Both the position numbers and the translations under genes were made by a program. A stretch of DNA of 64,000 nucleotides from Alteromonas sp. 1_MG-2023 (GTDB taxonomy: Bacteria > Pseudomonadota > Gammaproteobacteria > Enterobacterales > Alteromonadaceae): the NCBI RefSeq assembly GCF_030547075.1, contig NZ_JAUOQH010000006.1:124001-188000 (forward strand). Direction: 5' to 3'. Positions 18,645-29,411 of the stretch are shown here, piece after piece (positions within the stretch are counted from its first letter, which is position 1; each line of letters begins with the position of its first letter). Below the pieces are notes generated by a model. It was given only the letters and a program-made list of their open reading frames with translations, had not been told where the DNA came from and ran no database searches.

Positions 18645-18995
18645 TTATTCTTCAGTCTTGTGTTTTTCAGCAGTTTCTTTAATTAACGGCTGTAATTCGT
18701 TCTGTTGAAACATTTCCATAATGATATCACAACCACCTACCAACTCGCCGTCTACCCATAGTTGTGGGAATGTTGGCCAGTTCGCATACTTTGGAAGTTC
18801 AGCGCGAATATCTGGGTTTTGCAAAATGTCTACATACGCAAACGGTTCACCACAGCCCATTAGTGCCTGTGATGCTTGTGAAGAAAAACCACAACTTGGC
18901 AATTTAGGAGAACCCTTCATATATAAAAGAATTGGGTTTTCATCAATTTGTTGCTTAATTCTGTCTACGGTGGATTGTGCTTCAGTATTATCCAT
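18645..18995 (-). CDS. grxD: Monothiol glutaredoxin Grx4
   Basis: Iron-sulfur cluster carrier/monothiol glutaredoxin of 116 residues. The CGFS active site stands at Cys35-Ser38 (KLPSCGFSSQA), with the glutathione-binding WPTFPQLW and GGCDII motifs intact. These proteins bind a [2Fe-2S] cluster bridged by glutathione with a second Grx or BolA and serve iron-sulfur protein assembly. Its location near sodB and bfd is the common gammaproteobacterial order, here interrupted by the receptor cluster. Confidence 0.95.
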   Translation of the reverse strand: MDNTEAQSTVDRIKQQIDENPILLYMKGSPKLPSCGFSSQASQALMGCGEPFAYVDILQNPDIRAELPKYANWPTFPQLWVDGELVGGCDIIMEMFQQNELQPLIKETAEKHKTEE

Positions 18996-19029
18996 CAGGT
19001 CCTCTCAGCGGAAAAGTTATTCCCTATAA

Positions 19030-19567
19030 GTGGGAATGAGCGTGTAGAATTCAAGGGTAAGATTAACATAGTTTCGGTTTGGGGTTTATACCCCGACGTG
19101 CTGAATTAATGAAATATATTACTTCGAGTACTAAGGCTGATTGTAGACAGCGTTAATCTCATATAGCCTAATCTCATATAGCCTAATCTCATATAGCCTA
19201 ATCTCATATAGCCTAATAGTATTGACATGGGAAAAGTGATCTTATATCTCGCCTTGTTATTATTTAGTATAAGAACCCTTTTTAGTATAAGAACACACGT
19301 TTTTCTCGTGTTTAAAGCAAATGCTATGCATCACTGTTTTAGGTATATACAACTAGGATTTGTGGGTAAATATTGTAAAGTGGACAAGATTTGTGAATTT
19401 TCATAAATTTGTCATTGAGTTATAAGAATTTGCCCCTACATCTATGGCATGCTTTTGCTATTATAAAATAAGCATCTTAGATAAAGTATTTATACAGGCT
19501 CGTCGAACAGGCATTGCGAGCTAAAATTAACGTTGTTTAAAAACATTAAACCGACATGGAGACCGAT
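19030..19567. other. Intergenic region upstream of sodB
   Basis: About 540 bases with no gene. It holds a 4 x 15-bp tandem repeat (19154-19213), a pair of 14-bp direct repeats TTTAGTATAAGAAC (19263-19276 and 19281-19294), and TTGACA (19222-19227) followed 17 bases on by TATCTC, a possible distal promoter. AT-rich sequence near 19460 (TATAAAATA) is the better -10 candidate close to sodB. Confidence 0.5.
19154..19213. repeat. Four exact tandem copies of TAATCTCATATAGCC
   Basis: Four perfect 15-bp units followed by the first four bases of a fifth. They lie eight bases before a TTGACA hexamer, so copy number could affect spacing of an upstream element. Confidence 0.95.
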
Positions 19568-20149
19568 ATGGCTTTTGAATTACCAGCATTACCATACGAA
19601 AAAAATGCACTTGAACCGCATATTTCTTCTGAAACGCTGGATTATCACTACGGCAAACATCACGCTACTTACGTTACTAAATTAAACGGTTTAGTTGAAG
19701 GTACTGATTTAGAAAGCAAAAGCCTAGAAGAGATCATCAAGTCTTCTGAAGGTGGCGTTTTCAATAATGCAGCACAAGTTTGGAACCACACGTTCTACTG
19801 GAACTGCTTAAGCCCTAATGGCGGCGGCGAACCTACTGGTGCACTTGCTGACGCAATCAATGCAAAATGGGGGTCTTTTGCAGACTTCCAAGCTGCATTT
19901 AACGACAAAGCAGTGAACAACTTTGGTTCTAGCTGGACATGGTTAGTGAAAGCAGCTGACGGTTCTCTAGACATCGTAAATACAAGCAACGCCGAAACAC
20001 CAATTTCTGGTGACGAGCTTACGCCTGTGTTGACTGTTGACCTTTGGGAACATGCTTACTACATCGACTACCGTAACGTACGTCCTAAGTACCTAGAAAA
20101 CTTCTGGGCACTTGCTAACTGGGAATTCGCTAGCGCAAACTTCGCCTAG
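19568..20149 (+). CDS. sodB: Iron superoxide dismutase
   Basis: Cytoplasmic Fe-type superoxide dismutase, 193 residues. The start is ATG 19568 (MAFELPALPYEKNALEPHIS), with GGAG six bases upstream; the frame opens four codons earlier. Metal ligands are visible: His in DYHYGKHHATY, His in VWNHTFYWN, and Asp/His in DLWEHAYYID. The Gln in AAQVWNHTFYW is the Fe-type second-sphere residue, against Mn-SOD. Monocistronic, with a terminator right after it. In E. coli sodB mRNA is an RyhB target; the candidate Fur-controlled sRNA in this window makes the same question relevant here. Confidence 0.96.
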   Translation: MAFELPALPYEKNALEPHISSETLDYHYGKHHATYVTKLNGLVEGTDLESKSLEEIIKSSEGGVFNNAAQVWNHTFYWNCLSPNGGGEPTGALADAINAKWGSFADFQAAFNDKAVNNFGSSWTWLVKAADGSLDIVNTSNAETPISGDELTPVLTVDLWEHAYYIDYRNVRPKYLENFWALANWEFASANFA

Positions 20150-20172
20150 TCAATTTTAGTTATCTGAATTTA

Positions 20173-20198
20173 AAAACCCGCTAATAGCGGGTTTTTTT
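20173..20198 (+). terminator. Terminator of sodB
   Basis: AAAACCCGC / GCGGGTTTT stem around TAATA followed by seven T residues. The remaining 200 bases up to the kinase gene show no clear promoter that I can name. Confidence 0.9.
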
Positions 20199-20397
20199 GT
20201 GCCTATTATTTTTTTAAATAAACCGGCTTTTAAGAAATTCTAATGGCCCTATTTGACTCTATTTAAGAGAAAAAATTCCATTTTTCGTTAGACCGTTCTA
20301 GCCCCTCCTATACAAAACTTAACTATTTTTTTTGTTTCTTATTTTTCAATACCGATCTAAGCTGGAATTACGGGCAACCGTTTTTTAAGAGGTATTT

Positions 20398-22320
20398 ATG
20401 GGTATTTTCGAACATTACCAAAACCGATACGAAGAACGAAAGCAGGAAGAGTTTACCATTGAGGAGTTCCTTGATATTTGCAAGGACGATGCTGGAGCTT
20501 ACGCAAATGCTGCTGAACGCTTACTAAGTGCCATCGGCGAACCTCAAATGATAGACACCGCGACAGACCCCGCCTTGAGTCGCATATTTTCAAACCGCGT
20601 TATATCTCGCTACCCCGCATTTGATGAATTTTATGGCATGGAAGAAGCTATTGAACAAATAGTCTCTTATCTAAAACATGCCGCGCAGGGGCTAGAAGAA
20701 AAGAAACAAATTCTCTATTTACTTGGGCCTGTAGGGGGCGGTAAGTCGTCGTTAGCTGAGCGTTTAAAAGAGCTTATGCAACACGTACCGATTTATACCA
20801 TTAAAGGCTCTCCGGTAAACGACCATCCATTTTGTTTATTTGATGCTAATGAAGATGGGCATTTACTAGAGCAAGAATATGGCATTCCCAAACGCTACCT
20901 AAAAACCATTATGTCGCCGTGGGCGCGCAAGCGTTTGCATGAATACAATGGTGACATTACAAAATTCAAAGTAGTGCGTGTCTACCCTTCTGTACTCGAT
21001 CAAGTGGGTATTGCGAAAACTGAACCTGGCGATGAGAACAACCAAGATATTTCAGCCTTGGTAGGCAAGGTAGATATTCGCCGATTAGAGCAGTACGCTC
21101 AGAACGATCCTGATGCTTACAGTTATTCAGGCTCGTTGTGTAAAGCGAATCAGGGGTTGATGGAATTCGTAGAAATGTTTAAAGCACCGATTAAAGTGCT
21201 ACATCCACTGCTTACTGCCACCCAAGAAGGCAATTACAACCCTACCGAAGGGTTTTCAGCCCTACCCTTTGATGGCTTAATTTTAGCCCACTCAAATGAG
21301 TCAGAATGGCAAACCTTTAGAAACAACAAGAACAACGAAGCCTTTCTAGACCGGGTTTATATTGTAAAAGTGCCTTACTGCTTACGGGTAAGCGAAGAGA
21401 TACATATTTACCGCAAACTGCTAGATAGCAGTGAACTTAACGGGGCACCGTGCGCGCCAGATACCCTTGAATGCTTAGCTCAATTTACCGTGCTTTCAAG
21501 ATTGAAAGAGCCTGAAAACTCAAGTTTGTTCTCAAAAATGCGAGTTTACGACGGCGAAAGCTTGAAAGACACCGATCCTAAAGCAAAATCGTACCAAGAA
21601 TACCGCGACTATGCCGGCGTAGATGAAGGCATGGAAGGGTTATCCACCCGCTTTGCGTTTAAAATACTATCCCGTGTATTTAACTTCGATCATCAAGAAG
21701 TCGCTGCCAATCCTGTCCATTTGTTTTATGTGCTTGAAAGACAGATTGAACGTGAACAATTTCCGCCTGATTTAAGTGAGCAATATTTAGAATTTTTAAA
21801 AGGCTACCTCATACCAAAATACGTTGAGTTTATCGGTAAAGAAATTCAAACCGCGTATTTGGAATCTTACTCAGAATACGGGCAGAATCTTTTTGACCGC
21901 TATGTCACCTATGCAGATTTTTGGATCCAAGATCAGGAATATCGTGACCCTGAAACCGGTCAACTTTTTGACCGCGCGTCGCTAAACGCCGAACTTGAAA
22001 AAACCGAAAAGCCTGCGGGAATAAGCAATCCTAAAGACTTCCGTAATGAGATAGTGAATTTTGTACTTCGTGCACGGGCCAATAATGCGGGCAAGAACCC
22101 TTCTTGGACGAGTTACGAAAAGTTACGCACTGTGATTGAAAAGAAAATGTTTTCCAACACGGAGGATTTGCTGCCAGTTATTTCGTTCAACACCAAAGGG
22201 TCTGCTGATGAGCAGAAAAAGCATGACGACTTTGTGAATCGAATGACGGAAAAAGGCTATACACAAAAGCAAGTCAGACTATTGTGTGAGTGGTATTTGC
22301 GAGTTCGTAAAGCTTCATAA
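20398..22320 (+). CDS. yeaG: PrkA-family serine protein kinase
   Basis: 640-residue PrkA/YeaG protein: an AAA+ domain with Walker [10 protein letters not shown] at 110-118, and a C-terminal PrkA domain with weak similarity to protein kinases. E. coli YeaG is induced in stationary phase and nitrogen starvation and supports survival. It begins a three-gene cluster with yeaH and ycgB, a conserved arrangement in gammaproteobacteria. The intergenic distance to yeaH is short and all three have good ribosome sites, so one transcript is likely. Confidence 0.95.
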   Translation: MGIFEHYQNRYEERKQEEFTIEEFLDICKDDAGAYANAAERLLSAIGEPQMIDTATDPALSRIFSNRVISRYPAFDEFYGMEEAIEQIVSYLKHAAQGLEEKKQILYLLGPVGGGKSSLAERLKELMQHVPIYTIKGSPVNDHPFCLFDANEDGHLLEQEYGIPKRYLKTIMSPWARKRLHEYNGDITKFKVVRVYPSVLDQVGIAKTEPGDENNQDISALVGKVDIRRLEQYAQNDPDAYSYSGSLCKANQGLMEFVEMFKAPIKVLHPLLTATQEGNYNPTEGFSALPFDGLILAHSNESEWQTFRNNKNNEAFLDRVYIVKVPYCLRVSEEIHIYRKLLDSSELNGAPCAPDTLECLAQFTVLSRLKEPENSSLFSKMRVYDGESLKDTDPKAKSYQEYRDYAGVDEGMEGLSTRFAFKILSRVFNFDHQEVAANPVHLFYVLERQIEREQFPPDLSEQYLEFLKGYLIPKYVEFIGKEIQTAYLESYSEYGQNLFDRYVTYADFWIQDQEYRDPETGQLFDRASLNAELEKTEKPAGISNPKDFRNEIVNFVLRARANNAGKNPSWTSYEKLRTVIEKKMFSNTEDLLPVISFNTKGSADEQKKHDDFVNRMTEKGYTQKQVRLLCEWYLRVRKAS

Positions 22321-22363
22321 TGGGCTATTTACTCGTGGTTCACCCTATGACAAGCAGGTGGTT

Positions 22364-23650
22364 ATGGCGCATTTCATCGACCGAAGACTTAATAGTAAAG
22401 GCAAAAGCACGGTAAACAGACAGCGCTTTATTAAACGCTACAAACAACAAATAAAGCGCGCCGTTACCGATGCAGTGGGTAAACGTTCTGTTACCGACTT
22501 AGACTCCGGCGAGCAGGTAAGCATTCCTACTCGCGATATTTCTGAGCCTGTTTTTCACACCGGCAAAGGTGGCAAGCGAGATATAGTCCACCCTGGTAAC
22601 GATCAATTCATTGCGGGCGATCAGATAGACCGGCCACCTGGTGGTGCGGGTCAAGGCTCCGGTGAGGGGGACGCCGGTAATAGCGGTGAAGGCGAAGATG
22701 AATTTGTATTTTCCATCTCAAAAGATGAATATCTCGATATTCTATTCGACGACCTAGCGCTGCCCAATTTAAAGAAGAATCAGTTCGACAAAGTTATCCA
22801 ACATGAAACCTATCGCGCTGGGTATCAAACTGACGGTGTGCCGAGTAACTTAGACATTGTTCGCTCTCTTAAAGGCTCGGTGGCGAGACGAATTGCGTTA
22901 ACCGGCTCTACCCGTAAGCGTATTAGAGAGTTAGAAGAACAGTTAGCCTTGTTAACTGTTGCACCTTCCGATAATGCGCTTGCTATTGAAGAGATTGAAA
23001 AAGAGCTTGCACTATTAAAAACTAAAGTGGCTAAAGTCCCTTTTATCGACACCTTCGACTTACGCTTTAAAAACTACGATAAGCGGCCCGTCCCCACAAG
23101 CAAGGCGGTGATGTTTTGTTTGATGGATGTTTCAGGCTCTATGGATCAGGCCACTAAAGATGTGGCCAAACGCTTCTATATTTTGTTGTATTTGTTTTTA
23201 ACCCGTACCTACGAAAATGTTGAAGTGGTGTATATCCGCCATCATACCCAAGCGAAAGAAGTCGACGAGCAAGAGTTTTTCTACTCTCAAGAAACCGGCG
23301 GTACCATTGTCTCTAGCGCACTTAAGCTAATGGACGAAATCGTGCGAGAACGGTTCAGCGACGGTAATTGGAATATTTATGCTGCCCAAGCGTCAGATGG
23401 CGATAACTGGGCAGATGACTCGCCGCTATGCAGCTCGCTTTTAGTCAATAACCTATTACCAGCCACGCGCTACTTTGCCTACATTGAAATAACCGAACGC
23501 CAACACCAAACCCTTTGGCGAGAATACGAAAAGGTAAGTCAGTCTTATGACAACTTAGTATGTAAACACATTCAGTCACCGGATGATATTTACCCTGTAT
23601 TCAGGGAGATATTTAAGCGTACTGAGCAGTTAAGTACGCAAGGAGGTTAG
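22364..23650 (+). CDS. yeaH: YeaH/YhbH family protein (UPF0229)
   Basis: 428-residue protein with a von Willebrand A-like C-terminal half. The start is [20 protein letters not shown], preceded by AGGTGG; this matches the E. coli YeaH N-terminus. A glycine-rich linker ([20 protein letters not shown]) separates the N-terminal part from the domain with the MIDAS-like DVSGSMD. It is always found with PrkA kinases and is thought to act with them in stress adaptation; the biochemical role is not established. Confidence 0.95.
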   Translation: MAHFIDRRLNSKGKSTVNRQRFIKRYKQQIKRAVTDAVGKRSVTDLDSGEQVSIPTRDISEPVFHTGKGGKRDIVHPGNDQFIAGDQIDRPPGGAGQGSGEGDAGNSGEGEDEFVFSISKDEYLDILFDDLALPNLKKNQFDKVIQHETYRAGYQTDGVPSNLDIVRSLKGSVARRIALTGSTRKRIRELEEQLALLTVAPSDNALAIEEIEKELALLKTKVAKVPFIDTFDLRFKNYDKRPVPTSKAVMFCLMDVSGSMDQATKDVAKRFYILLYLFLTRTYENVEVVYIRHHTQAKEVDEQEFFYSQETGGTIVSSALKLMDEIVRERFSDGNWNIYAAQASDGDNWADDSPLCSSLLVNNLLPATRYFAYIEITERQHQTLWREYEKVSQSYDNLVCKHIQSPDDIYPVFREIFKRTEQLSTQGG

Positions 23651-23653
23651 CCC

Positions 23654-25168
23654 ATGTCAGTAAGCGAAGCGCGTCAACAGCATAAACTAGATGATGGCCC
23701 CGATTGGACATTTTCATTACTAACCGACTATGAAACAGAAATCGACCGCATTGCTAAAGAGTTCAAGCTAGACACATACCCTAACCAAATTGAGGTTATT
23801 ACTGCTGAACAAATGATGGATGCGTATGCCAGTATTGGTATGCCGCTTAACTATACCCATTGGTCGTTTGGCAAAAAATTTATTCAAACTGAGCAGCAAT
23901 ATCGCCGTGGTCAAATGGGATTGGCCTACGAAATAGTGATTAATTCCGACCCTTGCATTGCGTATTTAATGGAAGAAAACACTATTACGATGCAAGCGTT
24001 AGTGATGGCGCATGCTTGCTATGGGCATAACTCATTTTTCAAAGGTAACTATCTTTTTCAAACTTGGACAGATGCCAGTTCTATTATCGACTACTTGGTA
24101 TTCGCCAAAAAATACATTGCGAAATGTGAGCAAAAGCATGGTGTAGAGGAAGTTGAAAATATACTCGACTCTTGCCATGCCCTAATGAATTACGGCGTAG
24201 ACAGATACAAAAGACCGCAAAAAATATCGCTTCAGGAAGAGAAAAGCCGCCAGAAAGAACGCGCCCGCTACTTACAATCGCAAGTTAATGAACTGTGGCG
24301 CACTCTACCAAACAATGCCAAAGAAAAGCACAAAGATGTTCACCGTTTTCCATCTGAACCTCAGGAAAACTTGCTGTACTTCATTGAAAAGAATGCGCCG
24401 TTATTAGAGCCTTGGCAGCGTGAGCTCGTTCGCATTGTAAGAAAAGTATCTCAGTATTTTTACCCACAAAAACAAACCCAAGTGATGAACGAGGGCTGGG
24501 CCTGTTTTTGGCATTACCACATCTTAAATAAAATGTATGACGAACGCTTAGTAAGCGACCGCTTTATGATGGAGTTTTTGCACAGTCACTCCAGCGTAGT
24601 GATGCAGCCCGATTACAACAGCCCCTACTATTCAGGCATTAATCCTTATGCGTTAGGGTTTTCGATGTTTATGGATATAAAGCGAGTTTGCGAAGCGCCG
24701 ACGAAGGAAGACTACGAATACTTGCCTACTATCGCAGGTAAAGACTGGCTTGAAACCGTCCACTTCGCTATGCACAACTTTAAAGATGAAAGTTTTATCA
24801 GTCAGTTTTTGTCGCCCAAACTCATGCGTGATTTTAAATTATTTGCCTTAGAGGACGATGCCAGTAATTCCTATGTGAGTGTGAGTGCCATCCACGATGA
24901 AAATGGCTATCGCGCAATTAGAGAGAAACTGTCCGCCCAATATAATTTAAGTAATTTAGAGCCTAATATTCAGGTTTACAATGTGGACGTAAGAGGAGAC
25001 CGCTCATTAACCCTTCGCTATGTTCCGCAGCATGGTATTCCGTTAGGAAACTCCAAAGGTGAAGTGATGCGACATCTTCATAGGTTGTGGAAGTTTGATG
25101 TAAGGCTAGAGCAAGAAAATAGTGCTGGCCTACCTACCCTACTGGCCGAGTGTCGAACCAGCAAGTAA
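23654..25168 (+). CDS. ycgB: SpoVR family protein
   Basis: 504-residue SpoVR/YcgB protein, starting four bases after yeaH with an AGGAGG ribosome site. SpoVR was first named for spore cortex formation in Bacillus; in non-sporulating bacteria the family travels with yeaG-yeaH and its activity is unknown. Conserved blocks seen include THWSFGKKF, ACYGHNSFFKGNYLF, MNEGWACFWHYH and YNSPYYSGINPYALGF; the His/Glu-rich motifs suggest a metal site (inference). A GCGTCC/GGACGC hairpin (25177-25204) follows without a T-run. Confidence 0.95.
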   Translation: MSVSEARQQHKLDDGPDWTFSLLTDYETEIDRIAKEFKLDTYPNQIEVITAEQMMDAYASIGMPLNYTHWSFGKKFIQTEQQYRRGQMGLAYEIVINSDPCIAYLMEENTITMQALVMAHACYGHNSFFKGNYLFQTWTDASSIIDYLVFAKKYIAKCEQKHGVEEVENILDSCHALMNYGVDRYKRPQKISLQEEKSRQKERARYLQSQVNELWRTLPNNAKEKHKDVHRFPSEPQENLLYFIEKNAPLLEPWQRELVRIVRKVSQYFYPQKQTQVMNEGWACFWHYHILNKMYDERLVSDRFMMEFLHSHSSVVMQPDYNSPYYSGINPYALGFSMFMDIKRVCEAPTKEDYEYLPTIAGKDWLETVHFAMHNFKDESFISQFLSPKLMRDFKLFALEDDASNSYVSVSAIHDENGYRAIREKLSAQYNLSNLEPNIQVYNVDVRGDRSLTLRYVPQHGIPLGNSKGEVMRHLHRLWKFDVRLEQENSAGLPTLLAECRTSK

Positions 25169-25286
25169 GTGTACTTTGCGTCCTCTGCTATTTGCGGGGA
25201 CGCAAGTTAACTGCACACAATTAAATACAACTTCCAGATTCTAGGGGGCTAGGGCACTAACGTGCAAAAGCAACCGTATGAGTATG

Positions 25287-25751
25287 TCAGGCATTCAAAG
25301 TTTTAATCGTTTGAGTGGGCTTGGGCTCATCAAGAAAGCCATTTTCAGAGGCATAAACGAACCCATCATCTATATTTTCCACGTGAAAGCTTGCGTAATC
25401 TCTGGCCCGCTCGGGCAGCATTTTAGCGAGTTGATATCGCTTAACGGGGTTTGTTTGATATACATAAAAGGTAGCCTTAACGCCCTGTTCGTAACACCAA
25501 ACACCGTATTGGGTGAAGTTATCCATCGCATCGAAGGTGGTTAAATCCCACTTGTCTAACAACACAATATGTAGCCAGCGCTTGTTGAATCTAGATGAAA
25601 CCTCTTGCTTAACATCGGCAATATAGCTATTTGATATTTCGGTAGACCATTGACCGGCTAGTTCACTAATAAGTGTCGAACCTACAATCTCTATGCTGTA
25701 GGCTGCGTGAGGAAACTTTTTACAACACACCACTTCAGAGCGTGGATTCAT
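25287..25751 (-). CDS. Hypothetical cytosolic protein (154 aa)
   Basis: The ATG has a strong AAGGAG site, so this is a real gene. The sequence (HIVLLDKWDLTTFDAMDNFT and GVKATFYVYQTNPVKRYQLA) looks like an alternating beta/alpha protein resembling small STAS/SpoIIAA-like folds, but I cannot assign a family. A Cys pair (VVCCKKF) lies near the N-terminus. No signal peptide or membrane span. It converges on ycgB. The promoter side contains three GTACTAG repeats (25798-25870) that may be operator half-sites. Confidence 0.7.
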   Translation of the reverse strand: MNPRSEVVCCKKFPHAAYSIEIVGSTLISELAGQWSTEISNSYIADVKQEVSSRFNKRWLHIVLLDKWDLTTFDAMDNFTQYGVWCYEQGVKATFYVYQTNPVKRYQLAKMLPERARDYASFHVENIDDGFVYASENGFLDEPKPTQTIKTLNA

Positions 25752-25964
25752 GCAAACACTCCTTTTTATCAGTACAAGAATACTAACGTAGACACCTGTA
25801 CTAGCTTTGTACTAGCCCTGCAATAATGTTTGTTACTACAACAAGATGTCTTCTATCTTCGTACTAGTGTTACTTTACGTCTAATTCAGTATAGCTACAT
25901 ATTACAAGTAAGGTAGGTTTTGACAAAAGCTTTAATGAAACAAGCTTTAACCTGTGAAGGCTTT

Positions 25965-27140
25965 TCACATGAGCTGCTTACGCTTACAGAGAAACAAGGA
26001 AATCGCCCCTATTGCGGAGAAGACCGCAGCGGTAGCAAAGGTCTCATAAGCATTGGCGCCTTGGTTCCATTGTTGGCCTGCCATGTAATTACCAAATGCG
26101 CCACCAAATCCGAACGCCACACTAATATAGATAGCTTGGCCTCGGCTGTGGAATGCCGGTGGTAAAAACTGGTGAATAAAGTGGACCGATACCGCATGAG
26201 TTAACCCGAAGCTTAATGCATGAATCACTTGGCTGAGTAATATCACCGCCATACTATCGGCCGCGGCAGCTAACGCATACCAACGCAGTGCTGTTAATAG
26301 CAAACTGGCAAACAGCAAATTCCATACGCCAAAACGTGCAGTTAAACGGCTGGCAATAAGAAAAATAACCACTTCTACCAACACACCAAGGGCGATGAAT
26401 AAACCCGTTTGCTGACCGCTGTAGCCGAGGTCGCGCATGTACAGCGCAAAAAAGCCGTAATAGGCACCGAAGCTAATTTGTAAGCATATTGAGGCAAAGA
26501 TAAAAACCACAAAAGGTCGCTGTTTGGCATACTGCCAAATGCTTCCAACAGCGGTGTGTTTCTCGGCGCTCGCTTTCGGGGCTTGAATAAATAGCGTGGT
26601 CACGAACAAGAGCAATAACACGCCCACACTCACGATGACTGGTGTTTCAGTAGAAAAGCTGTCTAAAGCCTTACCCACGCCTACGGTTAAGCAAATAAAG
26701 CCAATACTTCCCCACAACCTAATAAGCCCATAGCTGGCTTTAGTTCCCACTACAGACTTCATAGTAATAACCTCTAACTGAGGTAAAACCGCAGTCCAGA
26801 ACATCATCATTAAGCCAAAGGAAAGGGTAAGCCCCCAAAAACCTTCAAATAAGAATACCGAACAAAAGGTGGCTACCGTAAGAAAGCTACCTAGGCGCAA
26901 CACACTTACCGCGTTGCCTTTTTTATCGGCAATGCCCGCCCACAATCCAGGCCCTAAAATACGGGCAAGGGTTATCACTGCGAAAAGCTCCCCTATTTCA
27001 GCAGAGCTAAAGCCACGACCATCAAGAAATATACCCAAGTAAGGGACTAACACGCCTAGTTGACCAAAGTACAGCCAATAGGTTAACGCGAGAACAATGA
27101 GTGATTTATGGTTAGCAAAAGGTAATTTAGCGAATGGCAC
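25965..27140 (-). CDS. MFS transporter, HcaT-like (PPP family)
   Basis: Twelve-span major facilitator (about 391 residues) of the group containing E. coli HcaT. GTG 27140 is chosen because GGAG lies seven bases before it; the TTG ten codons upstream has none. Conserved blocks: LTYWLYFGQLGVLVPYLGIF, FAVITLARILGPGLWAGIAD, YGLIRLWGSIGFI. The substrate is unknown; relatives are annotated for phenylpropionate or nucleoside uptake on thin evidence. It follows aroC by 128 bases on the same strand and may be cotranscribed with prmB-aroC. Confidence 0.88.
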   Translation of the reverse strand: MPFAKLPFANHKSLIVLALTYWLYFGQLGVLVPYLGIFLDGRGFSSAEIGELFAVITLARILGPGLWAGIADKKGNAVSVLRLGSFLTVATFCSVFLFEGFWGLTLSFGLMMMFWTAVLPQLEVITMKSVVGTKASYGLIRLWGSIGFICLTVGVGKALDSFSTETPVIVSVGVLLLLFVTTLFIQAPKASAEKHTAVGSIWQYAKQRPFVVFIFASICLQISFGAYYGFFALYMRDLGYSGQQTGLFIALGVLVEVVIFLIASRLTARFGVWNLLFASLLLTALRWYALAAAADSMAVILLSQVIHALSFGLTHAVSVHFIHQFLPPAFHSRGQAIYISVAFGFGGAFGNYMAGQQWNQGANAYETFATAAVFSAIGAISLFLCKRKQLM

Positions 27141-27268
27141 TGCACAACTCCGTATGCGATAGCGCCACAAGTAGGATTACTTGTGGCCTATGAAGGGGAT
27201 GAATTGGGTTGTTACTATTTTTAATGGCGCACTGTTTATTTAGCGCTCAATTAGCGTTTTCTTAGCGC

Positions 27269-28378
27269 TTACTCTGCTTGACCCGCTTGGCCCGCGATAG
27301 GAGCCGTAGTCGATACCACAGAAGCATTTTGTGCACGGTGACGTAAGTAATGATCCATTAATACAATGGCCATCATTGCTTCAGCAATAGGCACTGCGCG
27401 AATACCCACGCAAGGGTCGTGACGACCTTTGGTGATGATTTCGATTTCTTCACCCTGCTTGTTGATAGTTTTACCTGGCACCGAAATACTTGAGGTTGGC
27501 TTGAGTGCCATATGCACTTCAAGATCTTGTCCTGTTGAAATACCGCCTAATACCCCACCTGCATGGTTTGATCGGAAACCTTCTGGTGAAAGCGTGTCAC
27601 GGTGCTCACTGCCTTTTTGGTTAATAACCTCAAAGCCATCGCCAATTTCTACGCCTTTAACCGCGTTAATACCCATCATAGCGTGTGCAATGTCGGCATC
27701 TAATCTATCGAATACTGGCTCGCCCAACCCCACTGGAACATTTTTAACTACGACTGAAACCTTAGCACCTATGCTATCGCCAGATTTTTTAAGCTCTCGC
27801 ATGTATTCATCTAGCGCTTCAAGTTTGCTTTCATCAGGGCAAAAGAAAGGGTTGGTGTTCGTTACTTTATGGTCAACGTTTTCAACGCTAATAGGCCCTA
27901 ATTGAGAAAGGTACCCATGTACTTCAACACCATGTACTTCTTTTAAATATTTTTTCGCAATACCACCAGCTGCAACACGAACCGCGGTTTCACGAGCAGA
28001 AGAGCGACCACCACCACGATAATCACGTGAACCATACTTTTGGTCGTAGGTGTAATCAGCATGACCAGGACGGAAACGGTCAGCGATATTTGAGTAATCT
28101 TGGCTGCGTTGATCTTTGTTTTTAATCAACAAACCAATACTGGTACCCGTGGTTTTTCCTTCAAACACGCCAGACAAAATCTGCACTTCATCATCTTCAC
28201 GACGGGCAGTGGTATAACGGGATGTACCAGGCTTACGTCTGTCTAAATCGCCCTGTAAATCAGCTTCACTTAACGTGAGGCCTGGAGGGCAACCATCAAC
28301 AACACCACCAATGGCGATACCGTGGCTTTCTCCAAATGTGGTAACGGTGAAGAGTTTTCCAAAGCTGTTGCCTGACAT
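27269..28378 (-). CDS. aroC: Chorismate synthase
   Basis: Last shikimate-pathway step, 5-enolpyruvylshikimate-3-phosphate to chorismate, using reduced FMN. 369 residues. Family signatures are intact: GESHG near the start, [28 protein letters not shown] and [13 protein letters not shown]. It starts ten bases after prmB stops, the order conserved in gammaproteobacteria. Confidence 0.97.
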   Translation of the reverse strand: MSGNSFGKLFTVTTFGESHGIAIGGVVDGCPPGLTLSEADLQGDLDRRKPGTSRYTTARREDDEVQILSGVFEGKTTGTSIGLLIKNKDQRSQDYSNIADRFRPGHADYTYDQKYGSRDYRGGGRSSARETAVRVAAGGIAKKYLKEVHGVEVHGYLSQLGPISVENVDHKVTNTNPFFCPDESKLEALDEYMRELKKSGDSIGAKVSVVVKNVPVGLGEPVFDRLDADIAHAMMGINAVKGVEIGDGFEVINQKGSEHRDTLSPEGFRSNHAGGVLGGISTGQDLEVHMALKPTSSISVPGKTINKQGEEIEIITKGRHDPCVGIRAVPIAEAMMAIVLMDHYLRHRAQNASVVSTTAPIAGQAGQAE

Positions 28379-28387
28379 AATCTAGAA

Positions 28388-29323
28388 TTAATCCTTGCTG
28401 TTAAAATAGTTTTGTAATGTTGTGTTGTTCACGGCAAATATCCCCTGCCCGCCATTTTCAAAGCTAAGCCAAATGACTTCAAGGCCTGGGAAACGAGTGT
28501 CCATGTGCACTTCGCTGTTACCTACTTCAATGAACAACCAGCCGTTGTCGGTTAAGTATTGTGGTGCTTTACGCAGCATAATATCCACAAGTTCTAACCC
28601 GTCATCGCCGGCCGCTAATGCAAGCTCTGGCTCATGATGATATTCATCAGGTAAGTCGGCCATGTCTTCAGCATCAACATAAGGTGGGTTTGATACAATT
28701 AAATCGTACTTCTGCCCGGTTAAATTAGTAAATAAATCAGAATGAATGGGGTAAACACGGTGACTGAGTTGATGCTCTTGAATATTAATATCGGCTACTT
28801 CAAGGGCATCTTCGCTTATATCTACCGCATCAACCTGTGAGTCTGGGTACGCATGCGCAAGCGCAATAGCAATACAACCACCACCGGTACACATATCTAA
28901 AATATGCGACGGTGCTTCTTTAACGAAGGGCTCAAAATTATTTTGAATCAGTTCCGCAAACGGAGAGCGAGGAATAAGCACGCGCTCATCAACGTAAAAT
29001 GGCATGCCGCAAAACCAAGCTTCATTAGTAATGTAAGGCAGGGGCATACGAGTTTGCACCCGTTTTAAAACTAGCTCAGCAATTTTTTCCCGCTCACTTT
29101 TTGTAAGTCGTGATGACAACATGCTATCGCCAACATGCTCAGACAACGAATGCGGCAAGTGTAGCGCTTGCATGGTAAGGCTTAATGCTTCATCCCAAGC
29201 GTTATCGGTACCATGACCAAAATAGAGGGCGGCGTCGTTAAATCGACTGGTAGCCCACCGAATCATATCAAGTATGCTGTGTAAATCTTCGATGGCTTCT
29301 TCTAAGTAAAACTTGTCGGTCAT
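28388..29323 (-). CDS. prmB: Ribosomal protein uL3 glutamine methyltransferase
   Basis: S-adenosylmethionine-dependent enzyme that N5-methylates a glutamine in ribosomal protein L3. 311 residues. The SAM motif LDMCTGGGCIAIALA and the catalytic NPPY (IVSNPPYVDAEDM) are both present; the latter binds the target Gln amide. The first gene of the prmB-aroC transcript, divergent from smrB with 88 bases between the starts. Confidence 0.96.
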   Translation of the reverse strand: MTDKFYLEEAIEDLHSILDMIRWATSRFNDAALYFGHGTDNAWDEALSLTMQALHLPHSLSEHVGDSMLSSRLTKSEREKIAELVLKRVQTRMPLPYITNEAWFCGMPFYVDERVLIPRSPFAELIQNNFEPFVKEAPSHILDMCTGGGCIAIALAHAYPDSQVDAVDISEDALEVADINIQEHQLSHRVYPIHSDLFTNLTGQKYDLIVSNPPYVDAEDMADLPDEYHHEPELALAAGDDGLELVDIMLRKAPQYLTDNGWLFIEVGNSEVHMDTRFPGLEVIWLSFENGGQGIFAVNNTTLQNYFNSKD

Positions 29324-29411
29324 AAGAGCTTGGGTACATCAGGAATATGAAAGCTGGTATCATACCCAAAGATAACGCCTGCGCCCACGTTAATTTGCAT
29401 ATCGGTTCATA

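Noticed and set aside
20341..20397. Sigma-54 promoter before yeaG (CTGGAATTACGGGCAA)
   Set aside because: The GG and GC elements are two bases too close together and the -24 core is not kept.
27429..27905. 158-codon plus-strand frame
   Set aside because: Antisense to aroC, whose motifs are intact; no ribosome site.
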